Shown here: positions 1 through 9,393 of the stretch, piece after piece
How the letters are laid out: each line of letters opens with the position of its first letter
Numbering within the stretch: the stretch's first letter is position 1
Assembly: GCF_000143415.4 (NCBI RefSeq)
Contig: NW_003314298.1
Coordinates: 1,311,025-1,375,024, forward strand
Direction of reading: 5' to 3'
DNA length: 64,000 bases
Source: Selaginella moellendorffii
Taxonomy: Eukaryota > Streptophyta > Lycopodiopsida > Selaginellales > Selaginellaceae
The notes under the pieces: model-generated
Told to the model about the DNA's origin: nothing
The model's database searches: none
What the model saw: only the letters and a program-made list of their open reading frames with translations
Translations under genes and position numbers: made by a program

Positions 1-2
1 CG

Positions 3-2324
3 GACAGCCCGCTAGCGCCGCAGTGGTACCGCCTGGAGCGAAAGAGCCACCATAGCCAGAGCTCGCCAAGAACAGTCCGAGGTGATATAATGCTGGCGGT
101 GTGGCTGGGCACCCAGGCGGACGAGGCGTTCACCGAGGCGTGGCAATCGGACTCTGGCGGATACGCGCACACTCGATCCAAAGTCTACCTCTCGCCCAAG
201 CTGTGGTACCTCCGCGTGAACGTGATCGAGGCCCAGGAAGTCCACCTGGAGCGCTTCCAGCCCGAGGTGACAGTCCGAGCTCACCTCGGCTTCCAGGTCC
301 AGCGGACTCGGGTAGCCGGCAACCGTACAACCAGCCCGTTCTGGAACGAGGACCTCCTCTTCGTCGCCGCGGAGCCATTCGAGGACGATCTGGTGCTGCG
401 AGTGGAGGAGCGCAAGAGCGGCGGCGAGAAGGAGGAGCACGCGCTGCTGGGGCTCGTCCGGATCGCGCTCTCCGGCGTGGAGCGCCGGATCGACCACCGC
501 CAAGTGAGCTCCCGCTGGTACAACCTCGAGAAGCATGGTGGTGGCGGCGATGGTAGCGGTGGTGGCGAAGACGAGCAGAAGAAGCATAGCTTCCATGGGC
601 GACTGCATCTCCGGGTGTGCTTGGATGGCGGCTACCACGTCCTGGACGAGCCGGTGAATCACCTGAGCTGCGCGAATCCAACCGCGAGGCAGCTGTGGAA
701 GGCCGGGGTGGGGATGCTGGAGCTGGGGATCATCCGCGGCAAGGACGTGCTGCCCATGAAGAACAAGGAGGGGCGGGGGAGTACGGACGCGTACGTGGTG
801 GCCAAGTACGGCTCGAAGTGGGTACGAACGCGTACGGTCATGGATAGCCTCAACCCCCGGTGGAACGAGCAGTACCGGTGGGACGTGCACGACCCCTGTA
901 CGGTGCTTACCATCGGCGTGTTTGACAACGCCCAGCTCGTGGATCATGGCCACCACGATCACCACCATCACCAAAACGTAAGAACTCTCTCTGGCCTTCT
1001 ACATGATCGTTTAGTCTTCACTGCCCGTTTCTATGATCTCTCTTTGCTTCCCTTGCTCTTTCTCTTTACCAAAATCTCTCTTTGCTGATCTCTTTAGCTC
1101 CACAATCTCTCGTTGCTTCCTTTGATCTCTTTGATCGAGATCTTTAGCTATATCTCCACAATCTCTCATCGTTTCATATATCTCCACATTCTCTCTTTGA
1201 TCTCTTCAGCTTAATCTCTCAGCGCTTTCTTTGATCTCTTTAGCTATATAGATCAAAACTTTGCGAGCTTTTCTAACGATTTTCTTGTTGCTGTGATTGT
1301 GGGCGATCCATCCAATTCAATCCAATCCAACCAGGCCAACCGCGACGCCCGGATCGGCAAGGTGAGGATCCGGCTATCCACCCTGGAGAGCGACCGCGTC
1401 TACACGAACCGCTACCCGCTACTCTCGCTCCAGCAGTCGGGCGTAAAGAAGCTGGGCGAGGTGGAGCTCGCCGTACGCTTCACCTCCGCTTCCGTACTCT
1501 CCATGCTCCAGCTCTACTTCCAGCCGCTGCTGCCGCGAATGCACTACCTCCACCCATTGGGCGTCACCCAGGCGGAGATCCTGCGAATATCCGCCATGCG
1601 CATCGTGGCCATCCGCCTGGCGCGATCCGAGCCGCCCCTCCGCCAGGAGGTCGTACAGTACATGCTCGATACGGACGTCAACGTTTGGTCGCTTCGTCGC
1701 AGCAAGGTCAACTACTTCCGCCTCATGAGCGTGCTGAATGGGCCAATGGCGGTCGTACGCTGGATGGAGAACATTTGCCACTGGCGCAACCCGGTCACGA
1801 CCGTACTCGTCCATATCTTGTTCCTCATCCTGGTGTGGTACCCGGAGCTCATCCTCCCCACGCTCTTCCTCTACATGTTCTTGATCGGGCTGTGGCAGTA
1901 CCGATCCCGGCCGCGATCGCCGCCATCCATGGAGGCGCGGCTGTCCCAGGCGGAGGTCGTGGAGCCGGACGAGCTGGACGAGGAGTTTGATCCCATCCCG
2001 AGCGCCAAGGACCCGAATGTGATCCGGGCGAGGTATGATCGCGTGAGGATCGTGGCGGCCAGGATCCAGAATGTGTTGGGCGATCTGGCGACGCAGGGGG
2101 AGAGGGTCGGGGCGCTCCTGAGCTGGAGGGATCCCAGGGCGACGGCGATCTTTGTCACGTTTTCGCTGGTTGTGGCGGTGGTGCTGTACGTGGTGCCCAT
2201 CCGGGTGATCGTGGTCGTGGCGGGCCTGTACGCGATGAGGCACCCGAGGTTCAGGGATCCGCTGCCGGCGGCGCCGATCAACTTCTTTCGGCGGCTGCCA
2301 TCGCTGGCGGATCGCATCCTCTAA
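3..2324 (+). CDS. MCTP protein (C2 domains plus C-terminal membrane anchor), 5' end outside window
   Basis: Multiple C2 and transmembrane region protein, a plant ER-plasma membrane tether often found at plasmodesmata. I join 3-977 with 1335-2324; the donor is GTAAGA at 978 and the acceptor is CCAG ending at 1334, and the frame is kept across the join. There is no stop upstream of the first in-window Met at 90, and the residues before it (LAPQWYRLE) match the family, so the gene begins left of the window. About 654 residues are visible: a C2 domain starting near residue 65, the last C2 near 237-320 interrupted by the intron, then the plant PRT_C region with two hydrophobic stretches (around LVHILFLILVWYPELILP and FVTFSLVVAVVLYVVPI) and the usual end NFFRRLPS..DRIL. 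Family assignment is strong. Many angiosperm MCTP genes lack introns, so the intron inside the last C2 domain is worth noting. Confidence 0.93.
978..1334 (+). other. MCTP intron with CTCTTTGATCT-type repeats
   Basis: A 357-nt pyrimidine-rich intron with several imperfect copies of a motif like TCTTTGATCTCTTTAGCT. It is much longer than the 43-92 nt introns of the neighbouring genes. No coding potential is seen. Confidence 0.7.
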
Positions 2325-2461
2325 AGAAGATCTGGAGCGGAAGAAATCTCCCACTTCTCCTTGTATGGTTCTTACGCACCAGAAATAGAACTCATCCTCT
2401 GGTGAGACCAGCAGCGAGTGATCGAAAACAAGGCCAAGCTCGCAGGGAAAGACCGATCTCA

Positions 2462-3726
2462 ATGGAACTCTTCATGGTGCCACCCCGCCACCTCAATCAT
2501 AATGTGCTTTTTAGGGTTCTTGGGATGGAGTGCATGTGGGTCAAGAGAGGCGATGATTTACGCCTGGTGCCGCTAGAAGGTGGGTTTTTCCTGGTAGCAG
2601 ATGTAGCCAGGCACTATGGGTTAGCTCCAGAGAGTCTCGCTGTGGGTAGCTTAGCTCTCATCCAGGATTCTTATGGGAAATCACGTATGACGTTCGAGCA
2701 GATAATTGGTTTCGCTCGATCGTGTGGTCTGGGCGATGGATCACAAGAGAATCCTCTCCAGATCGATGGGAGAAAGCAACCGCTGTCTCGGAGAGAGGAA
2801 GAAGAGGAAGCAGCTGCAGCGTTTGCGGAGACCCCGCTTGGCAAGGCGTTCGACGAGGCCGAAGAACACATGTTTGAGGTAACGCGGGTGTGGAATTTGA
2901 AGAGAGCGAGAACAGAAGTTTTCTTGGATGAATTGAGGGAAGGGATATACGGCTACAGGGCGAAAATGAGAAAGTCGAGCACACTGGAGAAGGAGATGAA
3001 GAAGTTTGTGTGCTCTGTGCACATCATCTCCAGTAAACGTCTTCGTGATCGGACGCTCGATCCCAACACTGCCACGGGCTTTGCGACGCTGATCGACCCG
3101 GAAGGATTGTGTATCACAGTTGCCAAGTGTGTGAAAGAGCTGCGAGATGAGATGAAGATCATGGTCAAGTTCCTGGAGGAGGATGCTTGCTACGAGTATA
3201 AGATCAGTGAGCGTACCACTTACGGCACTGGCCCGATGATCGTGTACTTGGAGCCGGTGGTGGGCGTAAACTTTGGCCAGTGCATGTATGTTGATGGACA
3301 TGTAGATGAGTTCATGGACACGCTCTACACTTTTGGTCCCTCGTTGGAGATGGTACGTGGTGTTTGCCTCGACCCAGATGTGGCACTGTTTGGCTCGCTT
3401 GCACTACAGCCAGGTGCTCCAGTTTTTACCGAGGATGGAAGCTTACAAGGAATTGTGATGAATCCCAAGCTTGGCAAGTTGGGACGGAAGGGCAACAACA
3501 AGATTACCACAACAAGAGCAGCAGCTGAGGAATCCAAAAGAGCCAAGTTAGAGGAGAAATTGGGCTATGCAGTTGGTAAATTAATCACACTTCCTTTCCT
3601 CTTTCTAGATGTTTTATATTTGGTTCTGTGGTTTTTCAGGACAGAAGCCTCGCTATCTCAAAGCTACAACGAAGAGTTTGGTCGAGCTCCTTGATCCTCA
3701 TTCATCGGATTATTCCGGTAAGATGA

Positions 3727-3786
<60 letters not shown>

Positions 3787-4040
3787 CTTTGTATGTCGTA
3801 TGTGCTCAGAGATAAAAGATGTGATTTCTCTCAATCAAATGGTCGAGTATGTGACACTGGAAGGCCAAACATCTCGAGACGTTTGGGAGGACAAGCATCC
3901 GTTAGAAGGTATGTGCACATTAGTCTATGTTTTTGGATGCAATATGGTCTTTTTCAGATTACGTGAGCGAGTTACCTCGGATGGAGGCAGCGCCTTCCCA
4001 CAAGACGCTAGCAAGGTATGGAAAATCTACATCTACTTGA
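2462..4040 (+). CDS. four-exon gene for a protein with a degenerate trypsin-like peptidase fold
   Basis: I read four exons: 2462-3575, 3640-3717, 3810-3908 and 3958-4040, with GT-AG introns of 64, 92 and 49 nt, giving 457 residues. Every join keeps frame and the last exon ends in TGA. The in-frame GTG at 2402 is not used; ATG 2462 (MELFMVPPRHL) is the first Met. Residues near 200-225 (ATGFATLIDPEGLCITVAKCV) resemble the N-terminal strand pair of trypsin/Deg peptidases, where a catalytic His would sit in TNAHVV; here there is none. Near 335-350, PGAPVFTEDGSLQGIVM resembles the GNSGGPLFN..G.VVGI segment, with the catalytic Ser replaced. So it looks like a non-catalytic protease-fold protein. 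The first 180 residues, including an acidic run of Glu, match nothing I know. Exon structure is fairly sure; the fold is inference. Confidence 0.7.
3731..3781 (+). repeat. (CT)25 microsatellite in intron
   Basis: An uninterrupted CT dinucleotide run of about 25 units directly after the second donor site of the gene at 2462-4040. It takes up over half of that 92-nt intron. Confidence 0.95.
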
Positions 4041-4129
4041 TCAAATACAGTTATAAAGACGTGAAGTAGCCGTAGGCGCCGCCCATGGTTATCAGCATTA
4101 CCTTTACCATGGCCTGCTGTCTCCGGCGC

Positions 4130-5060
4130 GGCAATCACCTTTCGCTCGCCCAAGCTGTGGTACCTCCTCGTGAATGTGATCGAGGCCGTGACAGTCCGAG
4201 CTCGGCTCACCTCGGACTGTTCTTGGCTATAGTGGCTCTTTCGCTCCAGGCGGTTCCATTGCGGCTCTAGCGGGCTATCCAGTGGGACGCGCACTGGGAT
4301 CTCGGCGAACTCCAAGACGACGCTGCCCAGGAAGCTGGAATCCGGATCGCAGCGCCGGGCCGCCCATCCACTCCTTGCCAAACGCGAACATCGTTCCACT
4401 CCAGATTGGTGGTCATCTCCTCGCCCGCGGGACGATCGTACGGCGGTGGCCGGACAAACTCCGCCGCCCTGGAGGCGATTTTCCTCCATCGCCACCGCCG
4501 CCTTTGCCATGCTTCTCTTCCTTCCATGGTGGTGGTGGCGCCGCCCCCGCTAGCTTCTTCTTCCACTTCTTTCTTTGGTGGGTCGTCCATCGCCGCCACC
4601 GCCGCCACCGCCGCCATCCTCTTTCTTCTCCGTCCGCTTCTTTCCTTCTTCTCCACATCCCTCCATCGCCATCTCGCGGCAGCGGCTGTTTCTTCCGGTT
4701 TCTTCTCGCCCTCGGCATCACTTTCTTCGCGCTATCGCCATCGCTGGGAGGAGGAGCTGGTTCCTCGTAGCTCGCCTTTGACATGAGAGAAGAAGCTCCT
4801 CTTCGCCAAGAAATAGTGGACGATGTATTCCTCAGCTTTCTTGGCGGCGGGATCCTCACTCGCCCCAGAAACTCGGGGCGCTGCTTGCCGCCGGTCTTCT
4901 TGTATCGTCGATCGGGCCTGTGCGAATTCGTTCCAGGTGGGCTTGAGATCTTGCTTATGGGCTCTGTTCGCCGGCGCTGGCCATGCAGTAGGGGCTCGCG
5001 GATCCTCCCCGTCCTTGGGCGTGGCATTGCATACCTCCACGAAGAGCTTCTTGGCACACA
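4130..5060 (-). pseudogene. inverted, scrambled MCTP pseudogene (N-terminal half)
   Basis: The minus strand carries decayed pieces of an MCTP gene in order. Near 5055-4790 is the first C2 domain (KKLFVEVCNA, PKDG, LKPTWNE, LAKRSFFSHVKGEL). Around 4360-4205 is the stretch FLGSVVLEFAEIPVRVPLDS, then QWNRLERKSHYSQ, which overlaps the part of the intact gene seen at 3-87. Frames change several times and C2 core residues are missing. A further piece at about 4137-4200 lies in the opposite (plus) orientation and copies the intact gene's 186-283 with an internal deletion of about 30 nt. The block is therefore an inverted partial duplication with a local rearrangement at its end. It shows that the parent's 5' part, outside the window, was once copied here. 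Confidence 0.75.
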
Positions 5061-5264
5061 TTCCCATTCCCAGCACACATACACAAGGAGATACGCATTG
5101 AATTCCTTGGTACCACACCATCTTTCTGCAAATCAGAGGATCTCTAACTAATGTCCATAAAAACACTGTTGTAATGTAAAAAGTAGTTCATTGTCCTCGC
5201 GCACCTGACTCACGACCACGTGGACATGCCACGTCCGCTATCGAGACTGAACCTTTGCTCGACC

Positions 5265-6875
5265 GAGTCGTGTTTCTTGACGCCGGGAACCAGCCATTTG
5301 CCTCAGGTATATCAATGGAATTGTCACCGACCTGAGAGAAGCAAGAAAAGTAGTCAAAGCCACAAATACCTTTGACATGAAAACTGTGTTGACATCGGGA
5401 CTGTGTTTAAAAGCGTACAATATCTTTGTTCTTTCATGGTGGCTGCAACAAACAAAGTTTCAACGCCAAATGCCTAAGAAGCCTCTTTTACCTGGTTGGA
5501 CCGTAAATAAAAGGCTTTTTCAATTTTGTGGCATACTCTCTCAGGGCGAAAAGATTATCAGAGAAGACAATAATCTTGTCTCCTCGCTGTTGTTCGTGAA
5601 AACGGATGAGAAACTCACAAGCCCGAAATTTATTGGGGTTCATTACGTATAATGCCTGCACAGGAACGTCAAGCGGTGGTAAATAAAACGGAAATGAATA
5701 AGTACCTGTTGCTTTCTGTTCTCCTTCTTCAGGTATTCTGCGTAAAATTCTTTAGTCATTGGGCACCAGACCTCAGCACATTGAACATTAGCAATGTAGC
5801 CGCATTTCACAAGATCCAGCCAGTTCGCCTGGTACAACTTTGGACCAACTAGAAAATTCAGATCGCTAATACGTTCGTCTTCTCTGACAAGCGTGGCTGC
5901 AAGAAATTCACAAGGTGTAAGTCCCAACCGTATATTTAATAGCTGCTTACCAGTGAGTCCAAGTTTGCAGTGAGACTTGGTGATACTAATAACTTTATGA
6001 AACATATGAGCAGGCACAACATGCACTTACAAGGAAAAAAAGACGGTCAGTAGTACAATTTTGAAGAGAGTTGTATTACATCATCCATAAGAAGTAAGCC
6101 CCACTCGTGGCCTTTTATCAATTCAATGACTTTTTCGGATTCTTCTGATCGTTTGAAAGCAACCATGTTGTAGGTGGTCACAACGAGACTAACGTTTGCT
6201 TTGAACTTGTCGTTACTGTCTGACGTGAAACGAGAAATCTGATCGTCATGGATAGTAGACTAGAGTTTAAACTGAAAGGTCCACTGGTCGACCGACACTG
6301 CATTGGTGGCTAAGCAAAGGCAGCTTTTGCGAATGCTGCAGGCGGCTGAGACTCCCACTAAGGATTTGCTCCACAAGGTAATACAATAATTCCAGACCTC
6401 ACACTACAGGTCAGTACTAAAAAAATTGCAAACATGGTTGCTATACACCATTTTCAAACACTTTGCTCAAGCTATAAGGTTGAGGTTTCAATTCAATGCT
6501 TAGGATTGACCTAAAATCAGGTAACAAATCTCATGCGTTTCTAAAGTCATATTCCTCAAGCATCAGATAGTTTAAAGCACTTGGCAGGCACCTCTGCTTC
6601 ACATGTTCTACCTGAAAAGTTCCTGTGTGAGCCAGACCGACTTAGAATAGCTACTTCAATTTCAAAAGAAATCACATCCTTCGCTTCTCCAGCAGCAACT
6701 TCATCCCTGGCAAGGAAGTCTTGGACAACGACTTGTTGACCGTAAAACCGTGCCCCGCACTTGCCTAGAATTTGCCATGAGGAAAATAGACAGGATTTGA
6801 AAGAAAAAATTTCACATGCCTCCGAAAAAATTCTGGCTCGAGAAATGACATTGTCCTTTAAAACCCTCCCCAAAA
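5265..6875 (-). pseudogene. XPB/ERCC3-type DNA repair helicase pseudogene
   Basis: Read on the minus strand, successive segments match the TFIIH helicase XPB: QVEHVKQRCLP and LEEYDFRN (about 6615-6550), [11 protein letters not shown] (about 6395-6365), the region from motif I to II ending WGLLLMDDV (about 6360-6080), [20 protein letters not shown] to [21 protein letters not shown] (6020-5720), FRFIYHRL and [13 protein letters not shown] (5680-5550), and SPDVNTVFMSKV to GSRRQETRLGRA (5400-5270). A 54-nt intron (GTAAGC...TTGCAG) splits the exon at about 5960-5905. It looks dead: a 4-nt deletion destroys the Walker A GAGKS, the conserved LWST has become L-stop-ST near 6262, and the motif VI Gln (QRLGR) is gone. 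The N-terminal third and the C-terminal tail were not found. Confidence 0.82.
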
Positions 6876-6879
6876 TCTA

Positions 6880-7182
6880 TGACAGAAAGTAAATTTCACA
6901 ACAGGAAAAAGCTCGAGTCCAAAGAAGTGGAAATGTAAATAATAAAAATGACAAGGGCAACATTAGTGAGAGCGGTAGCAACTAGGGGAATATCAATCAA
7001 TTTGAGTGTAACTAGAGAAGAGGAAGAAGACTCTTTGGGTTATATCAAAGTGTTTTACTTTCCCATAGAGTGTGTCAAATAAAAATTAGTTACTTGTAAA
7101 TTTTAGGTGATTCCCCCTCCCACACACAAATGTCTTAATCCTTTAACTCTAAATTGCCTTTACTTAAAGCTTTACTTTGAAT
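6880..7182. other. AT-rich spacer, nothing recognised
   Basis: Between the XPB pseudogene and the start of repeat unit 1 I see no coding segment, RNA gene or clear repeat boundary. Confidence 0.5.
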
Positions 7183-7499
7183 TAGTTAAAGTCAAATAAA
7201 TTATCATAATAATAACTCATATAATTTTGTAATTATTTAAACATAAAAATCTCATAAAATTAAGATTCATTGCATTGGAAAACAATAATAGCCCTTCAAA
7301 TTATATTAAATTTAGATCATCTAAATTGTAACACAAAACCACTAAAAATAGTATACACAAAAATAATATCATTATCCTCCCAAAAATCATTAAAAAGTAA
7401 ATCTCTAAACTAATTATGCGAACACAAATTATTCTCGTTTTTAACTGCCGTCTAGGTATATTCTAATCCGGCCGAATAGAATATTCGCAGTCCGTGGAG

Positions 7500-7507
7500 T
7501 ATATAAA
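7500..7507 (+). promoter_or_regulatory. TATA box of unit 1
   Basis: TATATAAA lies 114 nt before the first ATG (7621), in a GC-rich stretch conserved in units 1, 2, 3, 4 and 6. Just upstream (about 7474-7489) is the imperfect palindrome CGAATAGAATATTCG. The same arrangement recurs at 28,992, 42,663, 46,977 and 54,019. Conservation suggests one original promoter copied with the units; activity is untested. Confidence 0.6.
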
Positions 7508-7620
7508 TGCAAGACCGGCGGCGCTAGGGCTTTTCTTTGGGGGCCTCTGGCGGTTGAGCTCGGGAGCTTGCCTGTGTGCCCGCTTCTTCCTTCTAACGAT
7601 TTCTCTCGCTTGTGGCGTAG

Positions 7621-7935
7621 ATGGAGCTGGATCTGGATGGCGCCCATGGTGAGTGATCGCATCTCTCCTTTGCTTGCTTGATTGTTTTGCTGTGGAGCTT
7701 GGTTTTTCTTGCTTGGGTGCTTTCTTTCTCCTCTTTGCCGCAAGAAGGCGAAGAGCTCGACTAGATTTCCCACGCCTCCAGCAGCCCACCGGACAAAGTC
7801 CGGCCCGACCTGGGGACATCCTGGCTCGGGCGTTTTCCTTTGGAGGCGGCGCCTCCAAATGGGACTCGTGGGTAATTTGCAAGAGGGGGCTGCCGCGCTG
7901 GTGGAGGTACTCGGCGAGTGCCTCTACTAGGCTAG
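7621..7935 (+). other. conserved 5' exon (MELDLDGAHG) and following weakly coding stretch
   Basis: ATG GAG CTG GAT ... CAT G followed by GTGAGT is a good first exon of nine codons. It is kept unchanged at 7621, 29,118, 42,785, 47,103 and 54,145. The downstream stretch (reading [15 protein letters not shown] in one frame and [18 protein letters not shown] in another) is also conserved, but I cannot find a splice from exon 1 that stays open. I do not recognise the product. In unit 1 the stretch is cut at about 7930, where it jumps to GGATTGCTGGATCGG, the sequence found in unit 5 at 48,284. Confidence 0.4.
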
Positions 7936-8280
7936 GATTGCTGGATCGGGGGCTTCCTAAGCCTGGTTGTCACCGAGGCGTTTCCCCGGTCTACAAACCT
8001 CCGCATGTAAATCGATTGTAGCGGTGTCAAACCTCTTCGTCTTGTAGAACTCCAAGGTTGTGTTTGATACTGGTCCATAAATTCTTTGATAGTGGTGGTC
8101 GGGAGCGGCTCTCGAGATCTTCTCCTGCACAGAGGCTTTGTGAGAACTTTCACACGCACTGGCGATTTGATAAAATGGAAGTGAGAACGAGGGGACTTTA
8201 TTACTAAAATCCTTTAAACATGTCATAAACGGTTTGAAAAACACTTGATGCTAATCCTGATTAGGGCTGCGGGAAGAAAT

Positions 8281-8759
8281 GGACAGAGTGCTGGATCTAG
8301 ACGACATGCTGATTTGCAGAAAGAACTCGACTATCGTCAAGAGGCCCGGTCTAGAAGAGTTCCTCAGCAAGATGGCGCAGGTATACAAGCTCATAATCTT
8401 CAGCACGTCAGACTCAAAGCATGTTAACGAGTGTGTGGCTGTTTGGGGCATTTGCGCATCTGATCAGCAAGGTATACAGCATTAAGGATTGCACTAGATG
8501 CCGACAGGGATTTGTCAAGGATGTGTCACAGTTTGCTACGCTAGTCTGGGTGGATGATGTTCGCCTCAATTTCAGGCCGTGCCTGCACAATGGCATTAGT
8601 GATAGGGAGCTTGAGAAATTGACACCTCTTTTTCTCAAGCTGTCCAAGGTGGAGGATGTGACGCAGTTCCTGTGGAATGGCCAGCCAAAGGTGTCGGAAG
8701 CACAAGAGCAGTCTGCTAAGAATCTTGGTAAGGCCAAGGCCAAGAACAAAGGGAAATGA
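8281..8759 (+). pseudogene. FCP1/NIF-type HAD phosphatase, first copy of unit 1
   Basis: The frame beginning MDRVLDLDD holds the HAD motif I region (DLDDML, the usual Thr replaced by Met), then RPGLEEFLSKMAQVY and IIFSTSDSKH of the NIF domain. A 19-nt insertion relative to unit 5 (about 8430-8449) shifts the frame. The second half is open in another frame (8421-8759) with FVKDVSQ, LVWVDDVRLNF and LWNGQPK, so motif IV (DD) is retained. It resembles small CTD-phosphatase-like proteins of about 160 residues. Broken by the frameshift. Confidence 0.7.
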
Positions 8760-8806
8760 GACACTTTACTTTCAAATTTGTTCACAACTTGTGTGCCCTA
8801 AAAAAG

Positions 8807-9352
8807 ATGGCGGAAGAAGGCAAACCCGTTTTGGTGCTAGACCTAAACGAGACGCTGGTATGGAAGAAGGACGCGAGCACAATTGTGAACAGACCTGGGC
8901 TGGAGGCGTTCTTGAGCAGGATGGCAATGGCCTACTCCGTTGTCATCTTCAGTGTCTCGGATTCCAGGCACCTGGATCAATCGGTGGCAGGGTTTGGGGC
9001 GAGTGCAAAGCTTATAACCGACGTTTATGGCATTGAGGATTGCACCAGGACGAGGACCGGTTTCATCAAGGATGTGCGCAAGGTAAAGGTCAGGCATGAG
9101 TTGAAGCGGCTAGTGTGGGTGGACAATGAAAGGTTCCACTTCAGGCTGTGCTCACACAATGGCATCGAGATCAAACCATTCAGAGGAGAAGCAGATGATG
9201 AAGAGCTTGAGAGATTGACACCACTTTTGCTCAAGCTTTCTCAAGTGGACGATGTCACGCAGTTCCTGTGGAATGGCCAGCCAAAGGAAGAAGCACAAGA
9301 GCAATTTACTGGGAAGAATCCTGGCAAGCCCAACGCCAAAAAGAAAAGATAG
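8807..9352 (+). CDS. FCP1/NIF-type HAD phosphatase-like protein with altered catalytic motifs
   Basis: A single-exon open frame of 181 residues; I start at ATG 8807 (MAEEGKPVLVLDL), although the frame is open slightly upstream. Visible NIF/FCP1 features are motif I LDLNETL (residues 11-17), RPGLEAFL (29-36), IFSVSDS (47-53), FIKDVRK and the motif IV region VWVDNE. In active FCP1/SCP enzymes motif I is DxDxT and motif IV has DD. Here the second motif I Asp is Asn and motif IV is DN, so phosphatase activity is doubtful. The C-terminus is basic (PNAKKKR). It lies about 50 nt after the broken sister copy, which still has DLDD and DD, so the pair looks like a tandem gene duplication. It is the only unbroken phosphatase copy in the window. 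Confidence 0.75.
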   Translation: MAEEGKPVLVLDLNETLVWKKDASTIVNRPGLEAFLSRMAMAYSVVIFSVSDSRHLDQSVAGFGASAKLITDVYGIEDCTRTRTGFIKDVRKVKVRHELKRLVWVDNERFHFRLCSHNGIEIKPFRGEADDEELERLTPLLLKLSQVDDVTQFLWNGQPKEEAQEQFTGKNPGKPNAKKKR

Positions 9353-9393
9353 GACAAAGCTTTGCACTTTGATATAGTTTAAGCAAGTTTAAC

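Noticed and set aside
12-974. Long minus-strand frame opposite the MCTP exon
   Set aside because: A shadow of the GC-rich coding exon; the plus strand has the recognisable C2 domains.
5238-6026. Functional helicase gene on the minus strand
   Set aside because: Walker A frameshift and an in-frame TAG in a conserved block.
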